From Microcaldota archaeon (lineage in GTDB: Archaea > Micrarchaeota > Micrarchaeia > Micrarchaeales > Micrarchaeaceae), in the NCBI GenBank assembly GCA_030039935.1, contig JASHUQ010000053.1:1-5451 (forward strand): a stretch of DNA of 5,451 bases. Reading direction: 5' to 3'. A model generated the notes under the pieces. The model had not been told where the DNA came from and searched no databases. It saw nothing but the letters and a program-made list of their open reading frames with translations. Both the position numbers and the translations under genes were made by a program. This document shows, piece by piece, positions 1 to 5,451 of this stretch. The stretch's first letter is position 1. Each line of letters starts with the position of its first letter.

Positions 1-1
1 G

Positions 2-1654
2 AACGCAATAATAGTCAGGGAAATACCATACACTGTAAACAAAGCATCCCTTGTTGAGAAGATTGCCGAGCTTGCAAGGAACAAGATAATACAGGGAATA
101 AGCGACCTCAGGGACGAAAGCGGCAAGGAGGGAATAAGGATAGTCATAGAGCTAAGGAAAGATGCAAATCCAGACGCCATACTAAATGCGCTCTACAAGC
201 ATACACAGCTGCAAATAACAATGCCTGTTATGAACATTGCTGTGCTTGGCAACGCCCTTGTCACACTTAACCTAAAGCAGTTCATCAAAATATTTGTTGA
301 CCATAGAATTGATATAATAAAGAAAAGGACAAAATACGATCTTGATGTTGCAACGGAAAGGCTCCATATTGTTGAAGGGCTGCTAATTGCTACAGCGAAC
401 ATAAACGAAGTCGTATCGATAATAAAGAAAAGCTCTGACTCAAAAGAGGCAAGGTCGAACCTCATCAGCAAATATTCTCTTTCTGAAAAACAGGCAAATG
501 CGATACTTGACATGAAGCTTGGCAAGCTGACAAGTTTGGAAAGCTCGTCCATGGATACAGAGAAAAAGGAACTTATAGGAAACATAAAAAGCTTCAACGA
601 GATACTTTCAAATGAGAACAAGGTATTGCAGATAATAAAAGACGAGACGAAGGAGATAAAGGAGAAATATGGAAGAGACAGGAGGACAAAAATTGAGAGA
701 AATGCAGATATAGAAGAAATACAAACCGAAGACCTTGTTACAGATGAAGAGACAACCGTTATACTTACAAGAAACGGATACATGAAAAGGATGCCGACAA
801 AGATTTACAGATCACAGGGAAGGGGAGGCAAGGGTGTAATAGCAATAGAACTAAGGGAGGGGGACTTTGTAAGGCAAATAATTTCCTGCATGTCAAAAGA
901 CCATCTTCTTGTCCTTACAAGCAAAGGAAAGGCGTTCTGGCTCAAGGCGTGGCAGGTTCCCGAAGCAAGCAGGTACAGCATTGGAAAAGCCGCAGTCAAC
1001 CTTGTTAACCTGTCAGAAAACGAATCTGTTGAAAAGGTTGTGAATACAAGGGCGTTTGCGAGCAGCTTCATAACCTTTGTTACAAAGAAAGGAAAAATAA
1101 AGAGGGTAAGCGCAGAGAGGTTCGCAAGGCCTCGCTCGAGCGGGATTATAGCAATGCCCCTCTCGCAGGGGGACTCCCTCGCTGATACCTGCATATCGGA
1201 TGGGAAGTCACAGCTGTTCATAGCTACAAAGAACGGCAAGGCGCTCAGATTTAATGAAAGCGACGTAAGGGCGATGGGCAGGGGCGCACACGGAGTAAGG
1301 GGAATAAGGCTTAGCGGAGATGACAATGTTGTAAACGTATTGCAGGCAAAGGATACGGATCTAATAGCAACAATAACAGAGAACGGGTTCGGAAAGGTAA
1401 CAGAGCTGAACGAATACCGGCTTCAAAAGAGAGGAGGAAAAGGGGTGATAAACCTGAAAGTCAAGGAAAAAACTGGAATGGTTGTTAAATCGCTTAAAGC
1501 TACAAGCAACTCAGAAATCCTCCTGATTAACTCAAAAGGACTGTCCATACAATTCCCAGTTTCATCAATAAGGATGACGGGAAGGAGCGCGTCTGGCGTA
1601 AGGCTGATGCGCGTAGATAAAGGAGCCTCTGTAGTGGATGCGCAGCTTGTTTGA
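2..1654 (+). CDS. gyrA: DNA gyrase subunit A, C-terminal 550 residues (5' end outside window)
   Basis: GyrA is the DNA-cleaving subunit of the A2B2 gyrase, which introduces negative supercoils using ATP hydrolysed by GyrB. The reading frame is open from the left edge. Numbering from base 2, EIPYTVNK (residues 7-14) is a GyrA/ParC core motif, so roughly 260 N-terminal residues, including the catalytic tyrosine, lie outside. Residues 164-177 (QANAILDMKLGKLT) and 222-232 (KYGRDRRTKIE) mark the C-gate coiled-coil arm. From about residue 248 there are six pinwheel repeats spaced about 50 residues apart, with turn motifs at 272 (QGRGGKG), 326, 378 (RSSGII), 426 (GRGAHGV), 475 (QKRGGKG) and 527 (GRSASGV). 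The GyrA-box-like motifs argue for gyrase rather than topoisomerase IV. The protein stops soon after blade six, without an acidic tail. Gyrase in archaea is generally attributed to transfer from bacteria; gyrB would be expected nearby but is not in view. Confidence 0.96.
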   Translation, partial: NAIIVREIPYTVNKASLVEKIAELARNKIIQGISDLRDESGKEGIRIVIELRKDANPDAILNALYKHTQLQITMPVMNIAVLGNALVTLNLKQFIKIFVDHRIDIIKKRTKYDLDVATERLHIVEGLLIATANINEVVSIIKKSSDSKEARSNLISKYSLSEKQANAILDMKLGKLTSLESSSMDTEKKELIGNIKSFNEILSNENKVLQIIKDETKEIKEKYGRDRRTKIERNADIEEIQTEDLVTDEETTVILTRNGYMKRMPTKIYRSQGRGGKGVIAIELREGDFVRQIISCMSKDHLLVLTSKGKAFWLKAWQVPEASRYSIGKAAVNLVNLSENESVEKVVNTRAFASSFITFVTKKGKIKRVSAERFARPRSSGIIAMPLSQGDSLADTCISDGKSQLFIATKNGKALRFNESDVRAMGRGAHGVRGIRLSGDDNVVNVLQAKDTDLIATITENGFGKVTELNEYRLQKRGGKGVINLKVKEKTGMVVKSLKATSNSEILLINSKGLSIQFPVSSIRMTGRSASGVRLMRVDKGASVVDAQLV

Positions 1655-1681
1655 GATTAAAGATAAACAAACAATTCAAGC

Positions 1682-1689
1682 ATATTTAT
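1682..1689 (+). promoter_or_regulatory. candidate TATA box for the aTrm56 gene
   Basis: The 74-base gap between gyrA and the next gene contains ATATTTAT within an A/T-rich stretch. Archaeal transcription normally starts about 25 bases downstream of the TATA centre, which would be near 1712 and give a leader of about 17 bases before the GTG start. No hairpin or T-run that would end gyrA is visible in the gap, so read-through from gyrA is also possible. The call rests on composition and spacing only. Confidence 0.4.
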
Positions 1690-1728
1690 TAATTGAACCA
1701 TTCTATTAGAATGATTGAGAGTGGGTAG

Positions 1729-2244
1729 GTGATATGGGTATTAGTAATTGGAAAGGGCACCTATGACACTGATCTTAATTTGTGCCTGACAGCGCGTGCA
1801 TTTGGAGCGTCAGCGATAACCTTCTCGCCAATGAGGGGAAAGACCGACCCAAAGCTAACAAAGTACTGCGAGAGCGTAAATAAGAAATGGGGAGGAAAAT
1901 TCTCTGTTGATTTCTCTGCAGACTGGAAGCCATTTCTTGGATCCAAGAAAAACTACATCAAGGTGTATCTTACAAGATATGGAATTCCTATGAAAAAGCT
2001 CGAATACGCTGTGAAAACATACAAGAACATAATACTTGTCATTACAATGAGCGAGTCGGTAAAGAGCCTTTACGGCCTTGTCGACTTTAATATTAGCATT
2101 TCCAGCCAGCCACATTCTTCAGTATCCGCCCTTGCAGTTTTCCTTGACAATTTCTACAAGGGAAGAGAGCTCGCTATGCATTTCGAGAACGCAAGCTATA
2201 GGGTGGTTCCAGAAGAGCACGACATTCATGTGGAAAAAGCCTAG
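1729..2244 (+). CDS. trm56: tRNA (cytidine(56)-2'-O)-methyltransferase, aTrm56 family
   Basis: Members of this archaeal SPOUT family transfer a methyl group from S-adenosylmethionine to the ribose 2'-OH of C56 in the T-loop, stabilising the tRNA elbow. Recognition is from remembered family features: MI.VL at the N-terminus, LTARAFGA at residues 20-27 with the motif 1 arginine R23, KKWGGKF at 52-58, KVYLTRYG at 78-85, and the trefoil-knot motif QPHSSVSALAVFLD at 127-140. The 171 residues are near the short end for the family. The start is the GTG at 1729: an in-frame TAG sits directly before it, and it gives the expected MI.VL opening. The ribosome-binding site is weak (GAGAGTGGG a few bases upstream). 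Family glycines around the AdoMet pocket appear replaced (ITMSES at 105-110, ISS at 124-126), so activity is likely but not certain. The gene follows gyrA on the same strand by 74 bases and ends exactly where the opposing helicase gene ends. Confidence 0.9.
   Translation: MIWVLVIGKGTYDTDLNLCLTARAFGASAITFSPMRGKTDPKLTKYCESVNKKWGGKFSVDFSADWKPFLGSKKNYIKVYLTRYGIPMKKLEYAVKTYKNIILVITMSESVKSLYGLVDFNISISSQPHSSVSALAVFLDNFYKGRELAMHFENASYRVVPEEHDIHVEKA
2234..2238 (-). terminator. possible U-tract terminator for the helicase gene
   Basis: Read leftward, a run of five T residues begins 7 bases after the helicase TAG stop. Archaeal RNA polymerase often terminates at short U-tracts. The tract lies inside the last codons of aTrm56 on the other strand (VEKA), so it may simply reflect the AAA lysine codon there. 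No strong hairpin precedes it. Confidence 0.25.
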
Positions 2245-2248
2245 CTAG
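2241..2248. repeat. 8-base palindrome CTAGCTAG formed by two convergent TAG stops
   Basis: The aTrm56 stop codon (TAG, 2242-2244, + strand) and the helicase stop codon (TAG, 2245-2247, - strand) abut with no base between them. Together with one flanking base on each side they form the perfect palindrome CTAGCTAG. The palindrome is a direct observation; any function is unproven, and two abutting convergent TAG codons necessarily give six of the eight bases. Confidence 0.9.
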
Positions 2249-5010
2249 ATAGACCAGTATTTCTTTGTTCTAATGAACTGCTTTTGCGCTTCTATAAGGT
2301 CTGTAAAGAACATTCTTTCCTCGTTTCTGTACATAAGAAGGGCCCTTGCTGCGCTAGTAGGCCCAATTCCATATGTTGACAATGCAACCGCGGCCTTTCC
2401 TCCATAAGACACAAAAAGGCTTTCCTCCTTTTGCATTTCTCTGAATACTTTTTGCTCCTTTGCGCCGAGCTTTTTGCCGCCAAGCCTTTTCTTTATAACA
2501 ACATCGTAATCATCTCTGAACCTTACTATCATTGGGCTGCCGCAAGCGGGGCACTTTATAGAGCCAAGGTCCCTTATTTCTGATATCTTTCTTGTAAAGG
2601 CGAACCCACAGTATGTTGAAAGGAGCTTCACGCTTTTCTTCAAGAGGAACTCTGAAAAAGAGTTGACAAGCTCCCTGTTAGGCGCAAGCGGCATTATGAG
2701 CTCTCTCGTGTAGTAAGCCATATTGAGTATCGATCTTGATATCGGAGAAAGATCATCATTCTCGACCTCTGTTATTCTTATAGAACCAGAGTGCATTCCA
2801 TCTAGAAGCGCAATTACTCTTTTTATGTCAAAATAGTTGTTGGTTAGCTCCCTCATTGTTTCGCTATAGACTGGAGTGCCTTTCATGACATTCATTATCC
2901 TCTTTGCAAGAGATTTTGATACTGTTGCATCTTTTTCAACAACACCGAACAGCTTTGCAACAGTGATGAACCTATACCTGAAAAGCTCTGTGTCTTTTAT
3001 CGAGTCTTCAAACAGGACAGCAATATTTGCAGTGTTTATTGATCTTAGCATTGATTTTATATCTACTTTTGATCCGATTTCAACAAGTATGAAATATGGA
3101 GAGACTCTGATGTTAACGCTCCTGCCAAGCCTTGCAGCGATAACATGCGCAACCAGCCTTGCGAACGCCTCGTTTGCCAGCGTTCCAATCGGCGTATGAA
3201 TTATTCTGTAATCATCAAACTTTTCTATCAATACAGTGTCTTTGTCAGATATGCCAATATTCAACTGTTCTTTTGAGAAACTGTTTATTTTCTGAAGATC
3301 ACTTTTGTTCAGGCACTTTAATCTCTGCGAAATATCAATATTTTTCAGCACATTCATTACATTGTGAGCCACATCATAACTTACAGGGATGTCTTCTCCA
3401 GTCCAATCAGGAACCGCGGCCTCAAGATCATCGCTGGGCTCTACGCTTACAACGTTGTCATCTATGCTGACAACTTTCCATGGCAACCCCTTAACTATGA
3501 ATACAGTGCTCTCCTCAAGGTTGCTTGCAACGAACCTTTCATCAAGAGAGGATATTATCTTGTTGTCTGCTATGCTCTTCACAATCAGCCTTTTAGTGTC
3601 TGGTATGACACTTAGATGCTCGTAATAATACATCCTAGTTTTTGTGCCGGATGTTATGTTGTTTCCATCAAATCCGACAAGATGCTGCATGCTCATAAAT
3701 TCCAGTAATGAAGAAAGCCCCTCTCTTCCAATATTTCTGTATACAAAAGACTTCCCAATCAATGAAAGCACATCATTTATAGTGCATCTGTTCCTCTCCA
3801 GTGCTATCCCGCATATCTGCTGGCAAAGGACGTCAAGTGCATTCTCATGGACATTGAAGCTCTCCATCACCCCTCTTTTCAGATTGTCGTATATGGAAAT
3901 CGACTCTATGGCGTCAATTTCGTCTATTGCTATTACAATCCCGTTAGCCCTTCCTGATTCCGAATGCCCGCTTCTCCCAACCCTTTGGGCGAGCCTCAGT
4001 GCCTGCCTTGGAGATCCGTATTGCACTACTAAGTCTATCTCTCCAACATCTATTCCAAGCTCAAGCGAGCTTGTTGCTATTATGCTCTTCAGCTTTCCAT
4101 CCTTAAACCTGTTTTCTATGTCTATTCTTTCGTCCTTGTCAAGGGAGCTATGGTGGACCCCTATTCCGCCAAAGTCGTGCATCTTGTTAATGTAAAGCAA
4201 TCTGCTGCCAAGAGCCTCAACCACCTGTCTTGTATTAGCAAAAATTAGCGCAGACCTTGATTTTTCTATGCTCTCCGAGACGGAGTTCAGCCTCGCTATG
4301 GCGTTTTCATCAAGTCCAAATCTCTCTGCAAGCTCTTTTGACCTTGCATTTCCATGCTGGCCTTTTGGTATCTCTATCTTTAGATCCATTTGCTTGTTTG
4401 CCTGTAAAATCGCAATCCTGAATTCCCTGTTGTTGCAAAGGAACTTTCCTATAGTTTCTGGGTCTGCTACTGTTGCGCTGAGCCCTATCCTTTTGAAATC
4501 TGCTATAGAGGCCAATCTCTCCATTGCTAAGGAAAGCTGTGCTCCCCTTTTGTTCGAATAAAGCTCGTGTATCTCATCTATTATAACAAATTTGACATTT
4601 TTGAGATATTGTGAAAAAGTTTTTGTAGGAAGGATGCTTTGGAGCGTCTCTGGAGTTGTTATCAAAACACACGGAGCCGATTTTGCCTGCTTTCTCCTTT
4701 CGCTCTGCGTCGTATCGCCGTGCCTTACAGAAATCGTTATGCCGGATTCTTTGCAAATCCATTCCAGCCTCTTTATCATGTCTCTGTTTAGGGCTCTAAG
4801 CGGAGTTATGTACAAAACCTTTATTCCAGATTGGTCTTCATAATTAACAATATTGTCTATAACTGGAAGTATCGCCGCCTCTGTTTTCCCAGAGCCGGTT
4901 GGCGCTACCACAATACAGTTGTTGCCTTTTGATATAATCGGAATGGCTATCTCCTGTATAGCAGTGTAGCGCTTGTATTTCGATAGAAATATATCATAGA
5001 CATTTGGCAT
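2245..5010 (-). CDS. lhr: Lhr-family superfamily 2 ATP-dependent helicase
   Basis: This is a full-length 921-residue Lhr-type (large helicase-related) enzyme, an ATP-driven 3'-5' translocase linked to nucleic-acid repair and, in some archaea, to RNA strand exchange. RecA domain 1 has Q19 of a Q-like motif, Walker A APTGSGKTEA (36-45), TPLRALNRD (69-77), TTPETL (118-123), Walker B DEIH (145-148) and SAT (178-180). RecA domain 2 has ALIFANTR (254-261), SSLELGIDVG (314-323) and QRVGRSGH (342-349). The Lhr-specific winged-helix region follows (ENALDVLCQQI, 389-399), then beta-barrel elements (FIVKGLPWKVVSID, 504-517; DWTGEDIPVSYDVA, 535-548). HTPIGTLANEAFARL (605-619) and the C-terminal GIGPTSAARALL, ending RTKKYWSI, are also typical of Lhr. 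A zinc-knuckle-like motif keeps C801, C820 and C823, but S798 stands where a fourth cysteine is expected. The ATG at 5010 is the earliest possible start because an in-frame TAA directly precedes it. The gene lies 27 bases after a surface-protein gene. Confidence 0.95.
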   Translation of the reverse strand: MPNVYDIFLSKYKRYTAIQEIAIPIISKGNNCIVVAPTGSGKTEAAILPVIDNIVNYEDQSGIKVLYITPLRALNRDMIKRLEWICKESGITISVRHGDTTQSERRKQAKSAPCVLITTPETLQSILPTKTFSQYLKNVKFVIIDEIHELYSNKRGAQLSLAMERLASIADFKRIGLSATVADPETIGKFLCNNREFRIAILQANKQMDLKIEIPKGQHGNARSKELAERFGLDENAIARLNSVSESIEKSRSALIFANTRQVVEALGSRLLYINKMHDFGGIGVHHSSLDKDERIDIENRFKDGKLKSIIATSSLELGIDVGEIDLVVQYGSPRQALRLAQRVGRSGHSESGRANGIVIAIDEIDAIESISIYDNLKRGVMESFNVHENALDVLCQQICGIALERNRCTINDVLSLIGKSFVYRNIGREGLSSLLEFMSMQHLVGFDGNNITSGTKTRMYYYEHLSVIPDTKRLIVKSIADNKIISSLDERFVASNLEESTVFIVKGLPWKVVSIDDNVVSVEPSDDLEAAVPDWTGEDIPVSYDVAHNVMNVLKNIDISQRLKCLNKSDLQKINSFSKEQLNIGISDKDTVLIEKFDDYRIIHTPIGTLANEAFARLVAHVIAARLGRSVNIRVSPYFILVEIGSKVDIKSMLRSINTANIAVLFEDSIKDTELFRYRFITVAKLFGVVEKDATVSKSLAKRIMNVMKGTPVYSETMRELTNNYFDIKRVIALLDGMHSGSIRITEVENDDLSPISRSILNMAYYTRELIMPLAPNRELVNSFSEFLLKKSVKLLSTYCGFAFTRKISEIRDLGSIKCPACGSPMIVRFRDDYDVVIKKRLGGKKLGAKEQKVFREMQKEESLFVSYGGKAAVALSTYGIGPTSAARALLMYRNEERMFFTDLIEAQKQFIRTKKYWSI
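2259..2271 (+). terminator. possible T-rich termination stretch for aTrm56
   Basis: About 15 bases after the aTrm56 stop the + strand is T-rich (ATTTCTTTGTTCT), followed shortly by CTTTTG at 2281. Such stretches can end archaeal transcripts. It lies within the coding sequence of the opposing helicase (its C-terminal Lys-rich residues), so the composition is partly dictated by that protein. Confidence 0.25.
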
Positions 5011-5037
5011 TTATCTCAGTCAAAAGAAGATGTTATT

Positions 5038-5451
5038 TTATCTTTTTCTATCTTTATATTTCTTTGCACTTACGTATTTTTCCAGAATGACAAATAGGAA
5101 CATCACTATTATAACCACAGCTAGCAACAGGACAGCCGGGAGCGTGAAGAATATGAGCGAAACATTGCTGCCCCCATTCGCGTTTATGCTCTCTGCGACT
5201 CCAAGGTATTTTCCATATCCGTCAATATATCCGTAAGGAACGTCTGAAAGGTATGCGTTTCCATCAGAATATTCGGTCATCGTCGACCCGTTCTTGAAAG
5301 TCAGATAAAGAGTTGCGTTTACTGGCTTCTTGAAAATACTCTGTGTGAATATCTGGACATTGTCAACAGGAAGCTCCACCTCAACTGTTTTGTTCGAGCT
5401 TATCTCGAACGTGTAGTTTAGCGGTATGAATGTGTTCTTGTAGTAGGCATA
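5038..5451 (-). CDS. C-terminal fragment of a single-pass membrane-anchored surface protein, family unknown
   Basis: The frame is open to the right edge with no stop, so these 137 residues are the C-terminal end of a longer protein; a GTG at 5379 is internal to the open frame. I do not recognise the family. Residues 1-95 are beta-rich, with many Tyr, Asn, Thr and Gly. The stretch DGNAYLSDVPYGY (63-75) resembles the G-x-A-x-F-x-x-V-P-x-G turn of carboxypeptidase-regulatory-like or Cna-B-type beta-sandwich domains (inference). Five N-glycosylation sequons occur at N12, N20, N45, N54 and N96, all before the membrane segment. A strongly hydrophobic helix at about 98-123 (SLIFFTLPAVLLLAVV onward) is followed by a basic tail (EKYVSAKKYKDRKR). 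The positive-inside rule places the N-terminal part outside the cell and the tail in the cytoplasm. The helicase gene follows 27 bases downstream on the same strand. Confidence 0.8.
   Translation of the reverse strand, partial: YAYYKNTFIPLNYTFEISSNKTVEVELPVDNVQIFTQSIFKKPVNATLYLTFKNGSTMTEYSDGNAYLSDVPYGYIDGYGKYLGVAESINANGGSNVSLIFFTLPAVLLLAVVIIVMFLFVILEKYVSAKKYKDRKR
5053..5060 (-). promoter_or_regulatory. candidate TATA box for the helicase gene
   Basis: On the minus strand AATATAAA, preceded by purine-rich CAAAG that could serve as a BRE, lies inside the last codons of the upstream surface-protein gene. A start about 25 bases downstream would fall near 5030 and leave a leader of roughly 20 bases. 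The ribosome-binding site before the ATG is weak (CTGAGATAA). Co-transcription with the upstream gene across the 27-base gap is an equally good explanation, and the Lys/Tyr-rich tail encoded here would give a similar composition by itself. Confidence 0.35.

Noticed and set aside
193..1326. Long open frames on the minus strand across gyrA (193-783 and 805-1326)
   Set aside because: They are antisense to a clearly conserved gyrA frame. Their products are Ser/Phe/Leu-rich with no recognisable motif, as expected from reading AT-rich coding DNA backwards.
1711..1728. Five-codon frame ATG ATT GAG AGT GGG TAG abutting the aTrm56 GTG, as a leader peptide or UAG read-through (pyrrolysine) extension
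   Set aside because: Family members start at MI.VL, matching the GTG start, and the likely transcription start is at or after this ATG. Nothing supports read-through.
1655..1728. Small RNA, riboswitch or terminator hairpin between gyrA and aTrm56
   Set aside because: The 74 bases are A/T-rich with no stable inverted repeat or T-run; only a TATA-like element is apparent.
1727..1734. AGGTGAT followed immediately by ATG at 1734, resembling a perfect Shine-Dalgarno plus start
   Set aside because: The spacing is zero and the frame ends after ten codons (TGA at 1764). The GTG inside this string starts the real gene.
2876..4561. Several + strand open frames of 80-180 codons inside the helicase gene
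   Set aside because: All lie opposite an intact helicase frame with every expected motif. Their translations are low-complexity shadows without family signatures.
5038..5379. A complete 113-residue protein starting at GTG 5379
   Set aside because: The same frame stays open to the window edge with similar beta-rich, sequon-bearing sequence and no ribosome-binding site at the GTG, so it is the tail of a longer gene.

Overview
The window looks archaeal. The strongest marker is a complete gene for the archaea-specific SPOUT tRNA methyltransferase aTrm56 (C56 2'-O-methylation). It lies beside a large Lhr-type superfamily 2 helicase of the archaeal kind and the C-terminal part of a bacterial-type DNA gyrase subunit A, which only some archaeal lineages carry. 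The DNA is moderately AT-rich and favours ATA for Ile and AGG/AGA for Arg. I cannot name the lineage; a gyrase-bearing euryarchaeal, Thermoplasmata-like or DPANN genome would fit, but this is inference.

Layout: (1) 2-1654, + strand: gyrA, entering from the left edge, with the end of the core region, the C-gate coiled coil and all six blades of the C-terminal beta-pinwheel. (2) 1655-1728: a 74-base gap with a plausible TATA box for the next gene. (3) 1729-2244, + strand: aTrm56 with a GTG start. (4) 2245-5010, - strand: a full-length 921-residue Lhr-family helicase that converges on aTrm56 with no intergenic base; the two TAG stops form the 8-base palindrome CTAGCTAG. (5) 5011-5037: a 27-base gap. 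(6) 5038-5451, - strand: the C-terminal end of a single-pass surface protein whose start lies beyond the right edge.

The window is thus two convergent units: gyrA-trm56 rightward, and surface protein-lhr leftward. The cargo is mostly housekeeping: DNA topology, tRNA elbow modification and nucleic-acid unwinding. I see no shared pathway. There is no sign of mobile elements, CRISPR, tRNA/rRNA genes or an obvious defence island, and I do not see an undescribed system. The points worth a second look are small: changed residues in the AdoMet-knot motifs of aTrm56, a lost cysteine in the helicase's zinc-knuckle-like motif, two GyrA-box-like motifs in one gyrase pinwheel, the zero-gap convergent junction, and a sequon-dense, membrane-anchored surface protein just upstream of the helicase.
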